From: a virus
Virus record (IMG/VR): IMGVR_UViG_3300010158_000120
Span: 1 to 45,138 of that record
Direction: 5' to 3' (one strand)
DNA: 45,138 nt
Shown here: one piece after another, positions 1-6,699 of the stretch
Numbering within the stretch: the stretch's first letter is position 1
Layout of the letters: every line of letters begins with the position of its first letter
Made by a program: the position numbers and the translations under genes
The notes under the pieces: generated by a model
The model's database searches: none
What the model saw: only the letters and a program-made list of their open reading frames with translations
Told to the model about the DNA's origin: nothing

Positions 1-13
1 AAACCAATTAGTT

Positions 14-304
14 ATGAGAAAAATGATACAGTCCAATGCAGCCGTTAGTTTCAACGCAGTAGTCTCCTATACGGATATATTAGGAAAGCGCCACAATATA
101 GTGTGTCGTAATCGTGCACAAATCAAGCAGGCCAACAGTTTCCTATCTATGTTTAAGCGCGAAGGCACCACCATCAAAGCTTTGGCAGCGCAGTATAACG
201 TGAAGAGAGGTAAGTTTGTAAACGTTGCTGGTCTTATATCTGATTGCGTTATGGTTGGTTTTAGTAAAGAAGCAGCGAGAAAGATCGTTGCATCAAGTTT
301 GTAA
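14..304 (+). CDS. Hypothetical protein, 96 aa
   Basis: I do not recognise the family. The product is basic (many Lys/Arg), with no membrane segment or obvious catalytic motif. The sequence just before the ATG, ATTAGTTATG, resembles the AATAAAAGTTATG leader found before several other genes here, which supports the start. It heads a run of small plus-strand genes and ends 17 bases before the next one. A small DNA- or RNA-associated early protein would fit the charge and position, but that is a guess. Confidence 0.6.
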   Translation: MRKMIQSNAAVSFNAVVSYTDILGKRHNIVCRNRAQIKQANSFLSMFKREGTTIKALAAQYNVKRGKFVNVAGLISDCVMVGFSKEAARKIVASSL

Positions 305-307
305 TTA

Positions 308-319
308 AATAAAAGTTAT
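308..319 (+). promoter_or_regulatory. AATAAAAGTTAT leader element, copy 1
   Basis: Exact 12-base element directly before the ATG of the 58-aa gene at 322. Identical copies precede the genes starting at 516, 1307, 5925 and (minus strand) 43067. No Shine-Dalgarno sequence is present, so this A-rich element may be the translation-initiation or regulatory signal. Confidence 0.5.
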
Positions 320-321
320 AT

Positions 322-498
322 ATGAAATTAGAATTAACACCCGCAGAATTAAAGACAGTTCAAATCGCATTAACAGAAATAATTGATACATGGACATCAG
401 ATCGTAAAGAGATCGATATAGATGCAATAGCTTATAGAGCTCAGTCTCTATTGAATGAGATTGAATCATACAATAATGAGAAGAATAAAAAAAAGTAA
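322..498 (+). CDS. Hypothetical small acidic protein, 58 aa
   Basis: Open frame of 58 codons beginning MKLELTPAEL and ending in a Lys/Asn-rich tail. It is preceded by the AATAAAAGTTAT leader with the ATG three bases later, exactly as for the next gene at 516. The central part looks helical (alternating hydrophobic and charged residues). The leader and the fit between its neighbours support a real gene; the function is unknown. An antisense frame over 305-724 is a shadow. Confidence 0.65.
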   Translation: MKLELTPAELKTVQIALTEIIDTWTSDRKEIDIDAIAYRAQSLLNEIESYNNEKNKKK

Positions 499-501
499 AC
501 A

Positions 502-513
502 AATAAAAGTTAT
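502..513 (+). promoter_or_regulatory. AATAAAAGTTAT leader element, copy 2
   Basis: Exact copy of the 12-base leader, followed by AT and then the ATG at 516. Spacing to the start codon is the same as in copy 1 (308-319). Confidence 0.5.
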
Positions 514-515
514 AT

Positions 516-866
516 ATGAAAGAAGTATTAGAAACAGTAGTAGAAACGCCGTACGAATCCCACGAAATGTGGTTAAGCAAACGTACTAGTCTGATGGCAG
601 GCATGATCGGCTTGTTAAGTGCTAGGCTGGAAATGGTCGCAATGCACCACAGACTTGATATGGAGTACGGATCTATGACGGTCGATGCGTATCGTAGATC
701 TGCAAGAGAGATGAGAACGGACATACTCGAGACTTTGATCAGGTATCAGAACGAGTGGGCCGACATGCAGCAGTATAGCAATGCTGACTACGGTAAGGAA
801 ATGTACGAGCGCAAGATAGCAGAGTACACCACGGAGTTAGAGGCACTTAAAACTTTAGCTTTATAG
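516..866 (+). CDS. Hypothetical protein, 116 aa, predicted helical
   Basis: Mostly alpha-helical, charged sequence with heptad-like stretches in the second half (ILETLIRYQNEWADMQ and the region after it), so a coiled-coil or helical bundle is likely. No membrane segment and no motif I can assign. The start is fixed by the conserved leader at 502-513. It belongs to the plus-strand early-type cluster. Function unknown. Confidence 0.65.
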   Translation: MKEVLETVVETPYESHEMWLSKRTSLMAGMIGLLSARLEMVAMHHRLDMEYGSMTVDAYRRSAREMRTDILETLIRYQNEWADMQQYSNADYGKEMYERKIAEYTTELEALKTLAL

Positions 867-930
867 TATCGCCAGAATTGGTTATATTTACTCTAGATCA
901 TTATTAATCGTTTAACCAAAAATCAGACCT

Positions 931-1179
931 ATGAGCACAAACTCAAACAGACCAAGTAGCTACAACAAATTAAGCTACATCCAGAAAGTAAGCCGTATTA
1001 ACCGCAAATTGCGTAACGGTGATATCACTAACGTAGCCGAAGTTACAGGCTTCTCTACTACGCACGTATCAGACGTGTTGAGTGGTAAGTACTTCAACGA
1101 GAAGATCGTTAACGAAGCGTACGATGCATCACGCGGTCGTATCTCTAACGCAGTTAAGTTAACAAGCTTAATGGCTTAG
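931..1179 (+). CDS. Small putative helix-turn-helix DNA-binding protein, 82 aa
   Basis: Residues about 33-56 (ITNVAEVTGFSTTHVSDVLS) resemble a helix-turn-helix of the LacI/Cro type: a short helix, a Gly turn, then a recognition helix with a Thr-x-x-Val-Ser pattern, followed by GKY. The rest is basic and polar. Such proteins are usually transcription regulators. A TATATTTA sequence at 883-890 is one base from the Bacteroidota -7 box and may be its promoter. A strong hairpin terminator follows the stop codon, so this gene may be a separately controlled unit. The regulatory role is inferred. Confidence 0.55.
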   Translation: MSTNSNRPSSYNKLSYIQKVSRINRKLRNGDITNVAEVTGFSTTHVSDVLSGKYFNEKIVNEAYDASRGRISNAVKLTSLMA

Positions 1180-1188
1180 TAAACCTTT

Positions 1189-1254
1189 AAGAAGGCGGAC
1201 CATCGGAGTTATCTCTGTAGGTCTCACGATCACGCACGAGCCGACCGCCTTCTT
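1189..1254 (+). terminator. Hairpin with long loop followed by T-rich tract
   Basis: A perfect 10-base inverted repeat, AAGAAGGCGG (1189-1198) and CCGCCTTCTT (1245-1254), is followed by TTCTTTT. Inside it TCGG (1203-1206) can pair with CCGA (1241-1244). The loop is unusually long for a simple terminator (about 34 bases), so this could also be a small structured RNA ending in a terminator. Confidence 0.6.
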
Positions 1255-1296
1255 TTCTTTTAGAACCTAGGCAGTATTGCCACCCAAAATATATTA

Positions 1297-1308
1297 AATA
1301 AAAGTTAT
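1297..1308 (+). promoter_or_regulatory. AATAAAAGTTAT leader element, copy 3
   Basis: Exact 12-base element whose last two bases are the first two of the ATG at 1307. The same fused arrangement (AATAAAAGTTATG) occurs at 5925 and at 43067 on the minus strand. Confidence 0.5.
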
Positions 1309-2101
1309 GACAAAAGACATCCAGTCGATCTCAATGGATCGCGCAAAACAAATGGCACCAGCAATCTTTGCAACGGAGCCTGCTTCTTACATCAATCAGA
1401 AGCTATACACATTCACACCAACCACAGGTATCATTGACCAAATGAACAGTCAAGGCTGGCAGTTAACCAGAGTACAGCAGTCCCAATCCAAGTCTGCCTT
1501 ACGCAAGGACTACGGCATACACATCGTTAGGTTCCAACACCCAGACATCTACATCAAGGACGGTTTAGGCGGAGTAGAGGCAAGACCTGAGATCGTAGTG
1601 ATTAACAGCCACGACGGAACAAAGCCACTGCAGTTCGAGGCCGGTCTGTTTAGATTGGTATGCGAGAACGGATTGGTGCTTAAGACCCAAGACTTCGGCG
1701 GTTTCAAAGAGAGACACACCAAGTTTACGTTGGACTCTCTCAAGACCATGATCGACGAGAAGATGAGCATCATGAACAAGACCGTTGGCACCATTAGCAA
1801 GTGGGCAGAGAAAGAAATGACAGCAGCAGAGAGAAGAAGATTTGCGACCGAGTCATTGGCATTAAGAATCTCAGGAGACAGACAAGCAGAGGAGTACGAG
1901 ATCATGGAGATCCTGAACCCTCGTAGAGAGGCGGACAAGGCCAACACTTTATGGCACACGTTCAACCGCGTACAGGAGAACCTGATCAAGGGCGGCTATC
2001 AGATGAACAACAGAACCGCACGTGCCATCACCAATCCTTTGGAGGACATGGTTCTTAACCAAGGGTTGTGGCAGATCGCGGACAGCTTTGTGACGGCTTA
2101 G
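1307..2101 (+). CDS. DUF932-family phage/plasmid protein, 264 aa
   Basis: Matches the DUF932 family, common in phages and plasmids, whose biochemical role is not established. Visible hallmarks are a hydrophobic strand-rich centre containing IHIVRF (about 71-76), a NSHDG motif (100-104) and the signature EAGLFRLVCENGLVL (about 111-125), followed by a long helical C-terminal half. The length is typical. The start is fixed by the conserved leader. Codon use is noticeably richer in G and C than in the structural genes, as for the rest of the first 3.6 kb. Confidence 0.75.
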   Translation: MTKDIQSISMDRAKQMAPAIFATEPASYINQKLYTFTPTTGIIDQMNSQGWQLTRVQQSQSKSALRKDYGIHIVRFQHPDIYIKDGLGGVEARPEIVVINSHDGTKPLQFEAGLFRLVCENGLVLKTQDFGGFKERHTKFTLDSLKTMIDEKMSIMNKTVGTISKWAEKEMTAAERRRFATESLALRISGDRQAEEYEIMEILNPRREADKANTLWHTFNRVQENLIKGGYQMNNRTARAITNPLEDMVLNQGLWQIADSFVTA

Positions 2102-2118
2102 CGGATAGAGGATTGCAA

Positions 2119-2222
2119 GTGGGTTGCTAGTGAAAAAATATCGACGCTAGCAACCCGTTAGCGACCCACCAACGTCACGATTGTTGTAGGCAGCGAACCG
2201 GTAGGGGGGCCGGGGCCCTCTT
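2119..2222 (+). other. Structured non-coding region with alternative hairpins
   Basis: This gap between genes has no convincing frame. GGGTTGCTAG (2121-2130) pairs perfectly with CTAGCAACCC (2147-2156). The same 5' arm, as GTGGGTTGCTA (2119-2129), can instead pair with TAGCGACCCAC (2159-2169) with one G-U pair. A further hairpin, AGGGGGGC (2203-2210) with GCCCTCTT (2215-2222), lies downstream and looks terminator-like. Competing stems followed by a terminator suggest an attenuator or a small RNA, but no ligand or function can be named. Confidence 0.45.
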
Positions 2223-2279
2223 AGTCCGTCACCGAGAATTCCCCAAATTTGGCCATCTTAAAAGTGTAAATACGAATAT

Positions 2280-2462
2280 ATGAAAGATCAAGACCTAATA
2301 GACATGATTACCAAGTCCATTACTCGATTCGAAGTAATAGATCACACCTCAAAGAAGCGAGGTCGCATAGTGGTAGAGTATAATGTCAACGTTGAACTTT
2401 CCCTACAGGACGAGAGCAGAACGCTAAAAGTATTCTTAACAGATAAAAAACCAACCACATGA
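2280..2462 (+). CDS. Hypothetical small protein, 60 aa
   Basis: Short protein with alternating charged and hydrophobic residues suggesting a small beta-rich fold. Its stop overlaps the next start by four bases (ATGA), a sign of translational coupling and the main support for both genes. Family not recognised. Confidence 0.6.
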   Translation: MKDQDLIDMITKSITRFEVIDHTSKKRGRIVVEYNVNVELSLQDESRTLKVFLTDKKPTT

Positions 2463-2665
2463 GAGGAGTAATAGCCCCAAGTCACATAGACCTAATAATA
2501 GATCTAATGACCAATATCAGTGCAATGAACAAGGCAACATCAAGATTCGATACGCTTAGATATATCCACGAGTGCGAGGCCAGCTTGAAGGCTATCGATT
2601 TCAGGCTGCAGAATATTAAAGCGCGAACGATGGCCGACACCCCCGAGGATATCCAATTTCCGTAA
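2459..2665 (+). CDS. Hypothetical small protein, 68 aa
   Basis: Begins within the stop of the preceding gene (ATGA overlap). Predicted helical, with no membrane segment or known motif. Likely translated with its upstream partner. Function unknown. Confidence 0.55.
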   Translation: MRGVIAPSHIDLIIDLMTNISAMNKATSRFDTLRYIHECEASLKAIDFRLQNIKARTMADTPEDIQFP

Positions 2666-2691
2666 CAAATACAAATAATAAATCTAAATAT

Positions 2692-2844
2692 ATGAGTAAC
2701 AAATTCATGGACTGGTTCGGCAAACATTTCTCTACCATATCAATTCTGGTAGCGCTACTAAACCTTTTAATAGGCAACTACGTAATTGGATCCCTGTGGG
2801 TTTTAATTTTCCTAACCGACTATCAACACAAAATGAAAAACTAA
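2692..2844 (+). CDS. Small membrane protein, 50 aa
   Basis: Open frame beginning MSNKFMDWFG. Residues about 14-42 are almost uninterrupted hydrophobic sequence, enough for one long or two short membrane segments, with a charged tail (DYQHKMKN). The ATG follows an A/T-rich leader without a Shine-Dalgarno sequence. The stop TAA shares its last base with another ATG at 2844. Small inner-membrane proteins of this kind are common in phage early regions, often acting on host functions, but nothing specific can be assigned. Confidence 0.6.
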   Translation: MSNKFMDWFGKHFSTISILVALLNLLIGNYVIGSLWVLIFLTDYQHKMKN

Positions 2845-2853
2845 TGAGCGCAC

Positions 2854-3027
2854 ATGAAACAGACAACCAAGGAGGACGAACTAATGATAGAGACAATACT
2901 AGTGGAAGCGGACGCGTGGGGCCTGAGGTACGAAGTGACTCGGGACGCGAAGCAGTACCTAGAGGAAGGGACGGCCGCAGACGAGGTGGAAGCCTACATC
3001 TGGGCGTACGAGGAGTGGATCAAGTAA
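2854..3027 (+). CDS. Small acidic protein, 57 aa
   Basis: Frame beginning MKQTTKEDEL and ending EAYIWAYEEWIK. The composition (acidic, aromatic, helical) is typical of real small phage proteins. The competing frame through the same bases (2844-3101) reads as Arg/Gly-rich low-complexity sequence and is probably a shadow. However, that frame starts at a coupled ATG and ends in a plausible helix (EIVEAIRELNQTLKNKL), so overlapping coding cannot be excluded. Function unknown. Confidence 0.5.
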   Translation: MKQTTKEDELMIETILVEADAWGLRYEVTRDAKQYLEEGTAADEVEAYIWAYEEWIK

Positions 3028-3102
3028 ATCATTGGCAAGTGCTCGACGAGATTGTGGAAGCTATCCGCGAACTTAATCAAACCTTAAAGAACAAACTCTA
3101 AT

Positions 3103-3573
3103 ATGAAACGTATCACCTCAGAACAGTCCAGGTTCTATGTGCCTCTGGACATAGAGAACGACAAGTATGCCTTGCAGAGAGCCAAAGCATTTACTGTTAC
3201 CTCTACAGAGGACGGATGGGAAGACGTGACTTATTTTGGAGAAGCGATTCTAGACCCAACCGGTAGCGTTAGAAAACCTCAATGGGTGTACGTTTTGGTG
3301 AACAAGGGCATGCCGGGAGTGTGCAAGATTGGTATGACAACTACTAGCGTAGATCAACGAACCCGTGAGATTAACGCGTCGACGGGAGTTATTACGCCTT
3401 GGTTCTCGGTATACAAACACAAGTGCATCAACGCCAAAGCCATCGAGCGGGCAGTGCACGAGAGACTAGAAAACTTTGGTAAACGCGTTAATAGAAAGCG
3501 AGAAGGCTTCGACTGCACCACCGAATTGGCGGTCGCAACCATAAAAGAACTCGCGGAAGCTTACGAAATTTAA
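3103..3573 (+). CDS. T5orf172 / GIY-YIG-like domain protein, 156 aa
   Basis: Residues about 61-135 match the T5orf172 group of the GIY-YIG nuclease superfamily: a first strand WVYVLVN (61-67), a second strand CKIGMTTTSVDQR (74-86) with the Ile-Gly that replaces the second half of GIY-YIG, then conserved Glu residues (E115, E120) in the helix AIERAVHERL. The N-terminal 60 residues are extra. GIY-YIG domains usually cleave DNA, but T5orf172 proteins are largely uncharacterised. It lies in the early-type cluster. A second, different GIY-YIG-like gene is at 9448-9918. Confidence 0.7.
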   Translation: MKRITSEQSRFYVPLDIENDKYALQRAKAFTVTSTEDGWEDVTYFGEAILDPTGSVRKPQWVYVLVNKGMPGVCKIGMTTTSVDQRTREINASTGVITPWFSVYKHKCINAKAIERAVHERLENFGKRVNRKREGFDCTTELAVATIKELAEAYEI

Positions 3574-3583
3574 ACTTACAAAT

Positions 3584-3787
3584 ATGAAAATACAACGTTA
3601 CGAGGTCGTCTATGCAAACAGCGAGTCTGAATTCGTACAGCAGATCAATAAGATGATCAAGGAAGGGTGGCAGCCGTTTGGCGGTGTTGGTATTACCTAC
3701 ATCGAAAAGCAAATGCAAGTTGTATACCACCAAGCAATGGTAGAATACAAGCCGAATTACGAACCTAGGTTAGATCCATTGGGATAA
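3584..3787 (+). CDS. DUF1737-like small protein, 67 aa
   Basis: The pattern YEVVYANSESEFVQQINKMI then EGWQPFGGVGI and YHQAMVEY follows the DUF1737 family of about 60-residue proteins of unknown function: an N-terminal strand, a helix, the Gly-Trp-Gln-Pro-x-Gly-Gly turn, then two strands. Complete. It begins 10 bases after the preceding stop, suggesting one transcript. Confidence 0.7.
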   Translation: MKIQRYEVVYANSESEFVQQINKMIKEGWQPFGGVGITYIEKQMQVVYHQAMVEYKPNYEPRLDPLG

Positions 3788-3851
3788 TTTCTCATTTCTG
3801 TATTTACTGGTCTACTGGGACGATGAGTCGTTTTCTAATTGATATGGCTCG

Positions 3852-3861
3852 ATATTTATTA
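3852..3861 (+). promoter_or_regulatory. Putative late-type box ATATTTATTA
   Basis: ATATTTATTA lies 22 bases before the ATG of the 585-aa acidic protein. The same box, in the coding orientation, precedes six minus-strand genes in the late region. The window encodes a gp55-like late sigma factor, which makes a phage late promoter a reasonable explanation; this is inference. Confidence 0.45.
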
Positions 3862-3883
3862 ACGTATAATTAAAACTGATTAC

Positions 3884-5641
3884 ATGAAGAATAACTTCGA
3901 CTTAACTAACTACATGAAGAGCAACAAGGTTGGTGCTTACCAACAGCTTAACGAAATGTGGTATCAAGACATTAACCAAGCTTTAGGCGATTTCAACGTT
4001 ATCAAAGAAGAGGCTATTGAGGAAACTCCGCTTCATCCTGATACAGAAGAAGACGAAAACGGAAATACATACTTCACAGAAGACGAGATGGAAGAAGGTA
4101 AAAAGAAACTTGCTTTCGTTATTCCTTGTCCTGATGCTTACGATATCGAAGAGGAAGCAGAACACTTTCAACATTTACTTGACAAAGCAGGCGTAAAAGC
4201 TAAAGTTAAAGCCAATCAAGTAGGAGAAGAGGCTGAAGTATACACTAAAGACGAAAAGAAAGCTAGAAAAGTAATTGAGAAAAACGGATATCAAATCGGT
4301 TGGAATGACGAAGTTGAAGACAACGGACAAGGCGAACCAACACAATCCGACGATCAAGAGCAATCTCACTATTTAGATATTCCAACAGGATCAGATAAAG
4401 GTTGGAAAAACGACGGTGAGGAAAAGAAAGGTAATATTACCGTAGTTGTAGATTATAATACTGATCCTGACGATATAAAATATGTTTCTAATATTTTGAA
4501 AAAAGCAGGGATTGTTGGAAAAGTTAAAGCCGGAATTGATTCTGAAGAAGTTGAAATTAAAATAAACGCGGCAGATAAATCTAAACTCGCTAAAGCATTA
4601 AGCAAAAACGGACTTGAATTACAAGAAGTTAGTTTAGAAGAGAAAGGCGACGTTAAATCTATCGGCGACGCTGGTAAAATGGCACACGCTAACACTCGAA
4701 CTAACTTGGCTCGTCATCGTTCAAGCGATATGCTAGACAAGATGAGCAAGAAGGATCACAAGACTAACACTGTTGTTGGTGCTAAAGCTGCGGCTTATAA
4801 GGCTCCACACATGAAAGAAGCCGAAGAAGATATCTTTGCTGGATCTGACACTGCAAATTGGAAAGGCAATTACGGTAACGAAACTTCTGAGTGGGATACA
4901 GAAATAGCTGGACAAACCATAAAAGGTTGGACTGCAGAAGAGACTCAAGGCGGCGCAATAGCTTGGCAAAATCCTAGATATCCTAATGCACACATCTATG
5001 CTACACCAGGATGGGAAGGAGTTGACGGTATTGCTTTTGAAGTTCACGAATCAGAAGACGGATATATGGACGAGCCAAAGATACAAAAAGTAATTGGAGC
5101 TGGTACAGATCTTTGGAAAACTAAAGAAGGCTATATGGCTTTAATGGCTAAGGCATTTACTGTAGTGGAAAAAATGCTTACTCCTTCTGACAATATGGAT
5201 GAAGATCACGGCAGACAAATTGATCACGATAAGAACGATAACATTAGTAAAGATCCTAGCGAATTTGAAGATACTGTATACGAAGGCATACAAGATTATA
5301 ATCATACTTTTGAAGAGGATATTATGGATTTATTAGACGATGGCGTAAGCAAACCTGAAATATTAACTCACTTTAAAGATATTTTAAAAAATGCTAATCC
5401 TCGCATGGAAGAATCTATAGAAGACGATGAGGATCCATTCGGTTCTATCAAAACTGGTATCGATAAGATTACTCAAGGTAATGACGAAGATATGAGCGAC
5501 GAAGACAGAATAATGAGCATGGGTGGAGATCAGATAAAAGCAGGTATTCAAAGTTTATTGGACGATGGATTTGATTACAGACAAATTTTAGACCTTGTTA
5601 AAAATGCTATAAAAGCAACTCGTAAGGGCGGAGTTAATTAA
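3884..5641 (+). CDS. Large acidic protein with internal duplications, 585 aa
   Basis: No family recognised. The protein is strongly acidic, with Glu/Asp-rich linkers. Two copies of an alpha/beta domain are visible at about 75-140 and 183-250. Each has a strand (LAFVIPC; ITVVVDY), a helix ending in a KAGV or KAGI turn, a strand with KVKA, then a Lys-rich helix ending in KNG. The C-terminus has two shorter repeats with IQ...LLDDG followed by a helix (about 465-510 and 545-585). The middle (about 320-440) is Trp/Gly-rich and may be a separate fold. A late-type box precedes it, so an internal virion, scaffold or DNA-associated protein is possible. Its codon use is more AT-rich than the genes upstream. 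Confidence 0.6.
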   Translation: MKNNFDLTNYMKSNKVGAYQQLNEMWYQDINQALGDFNVIKEEAIEETPLHPDTEEDENGNTYFTEDEMEEGKKKLAFVIPCPDAYDIEEEAEHFQHLLDKAGVKAKVKANQVGEEAEVYTKDEKKARKVIEKNGYQIGWNDEVEDNGQGEPTQSDDQEQSHYLDIPTGSDKGWKNDGEEKKGNITVVVDYNTDPDDIKYVSNILKKAGIVGKVKAGIDSEEVEIKINAADKSKLAKALSKNGLELQEVSLEEKGDVKSIGDAGKMAHANTRTNLARHRSSDMLDKMSKKDHKTNTVVGAKAAAYKAPHMKEAEEDIFAGSDTANWKGNYGNETSEWDTEIAGQTIKGWTAEETQGGAIAWQNPRYPNAHIYATPGWEGVDGIAFEVHESEDGYMDEPKIQKVIGAGTDLWKTKEGYMALMAKAFTVVEKMLTPSDNMDEDHGRQIDHDKNDNISKDPSEFEDTVYEGIQDYNHTFEEDIMDLLDDGVSKPEILTHFKDILKNANPRMEESIEDDEDPFGSIKTGIDKITQGNDEDMSDEDRIMSMGGDQIKAGIQSLLDDGFDYRQILDLVKNAIKATRKGGVN

Positions 5642-5661
5642 AATATCAAAAAAAGTAAGTT

Positions 5662-5832
5662 ATGCAAGTTTTGATAGTAGAAGAGGCAGACGAAAGAGCA
5701 ATAGAATGCGACGAAATAAAACTAGTGGCATTCAGACCAACAAAAAAAGCGCTCTGTTTTGAAGAGGCCACTCAGTTCGAAGAGGCCAAAAAGAGACTAA
5801 AAGATTTGGATATCAAATTTGAATTATTATAA
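5662..5832 (+). CDS. Small acidic protein, 56 aa
   Basis: Frame beginning MQVLIVEEAD and ending DIKFELL. A beta-alpha-beta pattern with a Glu/Lys-rich helix is apparent. It lies 20 bases after the preceding stop, has AAGTTATG at its start (part of the recurrent leader) and is followed at once by a hairpin terminator, so it is probably the last gene of that transcript. Function unknown. Confidence 0.6.
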   Translation: MQVLIVEEADERAIECDEIKLVAFRPTKKALCFEEATQFEEAKKRLKDLDIKFELL

Positions 5833-5835
5833 GAG

Positions 5836-5853
5836 TAGGGGCCCCAGCCCCTA
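5836..5853 (+). terminator. Hairpin terminator
   Basis: TAGGGGC (5836-5842) and GCCCCTA (5847-5853) form a perfect 7-base stem with a 4-base loop, followed by TTTCTAT. It starts four bases after the stop of the 56-aa gene and separates it from the operon beginning at 5925. Confidence 0.65.
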
Positions 5854-5901
5854 TTTCTATGTTACTAGGAACTTAAACGAATAGATTTAATATATTTTTT
5901 G

Positions 5902-5909
5902 TATATTTG
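5902..5909 (+). promoter_or_regulatory. Bacteroidota-type -7 promoter box TATATTTG
   Basis: TATATTTG matches the TAnnTTTG consensus of Bacteroidota primary sigma-factor promoters exactly. It lies directly after a terminator and 15 bases before the ATG of the first gene of the 5.9-9.4 kb operon. No clear TTTG -33 box is present. A related stretch, TGTTATATTAGATTA, precedes the primase gene at 43936. Confidence 0.55.
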
Positions 5910-5914
5910 ATTAC

Positions 5915-5926
5915 AATAAAAGTTAT
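5915..5926 (+). promoter_or_regulatory. AATAAAAGTTAT leader element, copy 4
   Basis: Exact 12-base leader fused to the ATG at 5925. It sits between the -7 promoter box and the start codon, so it would be in the transcribed leader. That argues that the element works at the RNA or translation level. Confidence 0.5.
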
Positions 5927-6698
5927 GAGATTACAGACATCACCCTACCTCACTAGACAGGAAGAGTACAGAGACGACCCTTGGAAAATGCTAATGGTCT
6001 GTTTCATGCTAAATCAAACACATCACAGACAAGTAGACGAAGTTAGAGAACACTTCTTTAACAAGTATAATACAGCACAGCGATTGATAGAAGGCAACGA
6101 CGAAGAGATCATAAGACTTATAAAGCCTTTGGGATTCTACAACAAAAGATTAAAAGCTTGGAAAGAATTCTCGTATCAGTGGTTAGAACTAGTAGCGCAG
6201 TATAAAAATCCCATCTATATACCAGCAGATAAATTAATTGGACTTAAAGGAGTTGGTAAGTACGCATTAGATTCATGGAGAATATTCCAATGTTTCGATT
6301 ACGAAGTGGAACCAGAAGATCATGTGTTAAACTTCTACGTTGAGTGGGCAAGAGCAGAAAAAGAAAGAGTACTTAGAGAACAAGGCACTCCAAAGCCTAT
6401 GACAGTTTATTATGCTCACTATAAAAGTTATAGAGAGGACGAACCGAATTGGAACAATCTAAAAGACTATGTTTGCTGTGTTATGGCAAGAACTCAAGAC
6501 GAAGCAATAGAGAAAACAAAAAGAATTGCATTGAAACGTGAAGGCGCTGTACACATTAAAATTGCAGGTATCGGTCATGGTAAAGTAGAGTGGGTTGACG
6601 AAGAGCATTGGTTGGATACTGATCCTGAATACTATCACATACATACCGAAGCAATGTGGAAAAGAATGGAAACAAGAAGAATACTAGAAAATAAATAA
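5925..6698 (+). CDS. HhH-GPD DNA glycosylase, MBD4-like, 257 aa
   Basis: A helix-hairpin-helix GPD-family base-excision glycosylase, closest by eye to MBD4. DPWKMLMVCFMLNQT (18-32) corresponds to the start of the MBD4 domain. LKGVGKYALDSWRIF (about 107-121) is the helix-hairpin-helix, and EPEDHVLNFY (129-138) carries the presumed catalytic Asp at about 132. Such enzymes remove mismatched or modified pyrimidines such as thymine or 5-hydroxymethyluracil. Residues after about 150 form an extra C-terminal region absent from MBD4. I use ATG 5925: an upstream in-frame TTG at 5907 lies inside the promoter box. It leads a four-gene operon with modification-type proteins. Confidence 0.8.
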   Translation: MRLQTSPYLTRQEEYRDDPWKMLMVCFMLNQTHHRQVDEVREHFFNKYNTAQRLIEGNDEEIIRLIKPLGFYNKRLKAWKEFSYQWLELVAQYKNPIYIPADKLIGLKGVGKYALDSWRIFQCFDYEVEPEDHVLNFYVEWARAEKERVLREQGTPKPMTVYYAHYKSYREDEPNWNNLKDYVCCVMARTQDEAIEKTKRIALKREGAVHIKIAGIGHGKVEWVDEEHWLDTDPEYYHIHTEAMWKRMETRRILENK

Positions 6699-6699
6699 T

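Noticed and set aside
305-724. 139-aa antisense frame
   Set aside because: It lies opposite two supported plus-strand genes that have the conserved leader, and its composition is not protein-like.
1549-1989. 146-aa antisense frame
   Set aside because: Shadow of the DUF932 gene, whose motifs are clear on the plus strand.
1180-2279. tRNA genes in the non-coding gaps
   Set aside because: The hairpins at 1189-1254 and 2119-2222 do not fold into a cloverleaf and lack an acceptor stem and T-loop.
2796-3101. 101-aa Arg/Gly-rich frame as the main gene
   Set aside because: Its first part overlaps the 50-aa membrane protein and its middle is low complexity, while the alternative frame gives a protein-like sequence. 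Its C-terminal end is kept as a finding.
3796-3840. Possible terminator after the DUF1737-like gene (ACGA...TCGT followed by TTTTCT)
   Set aside because: Only a 4-base stem; too weak to annotate.
5907-5924. TTG start giving six extra residues to the DNA glycosylase
   Set aside because: The TTG is part of the TATATTTG promoter box, and the ATG at 5925 carries the recurrent leader.
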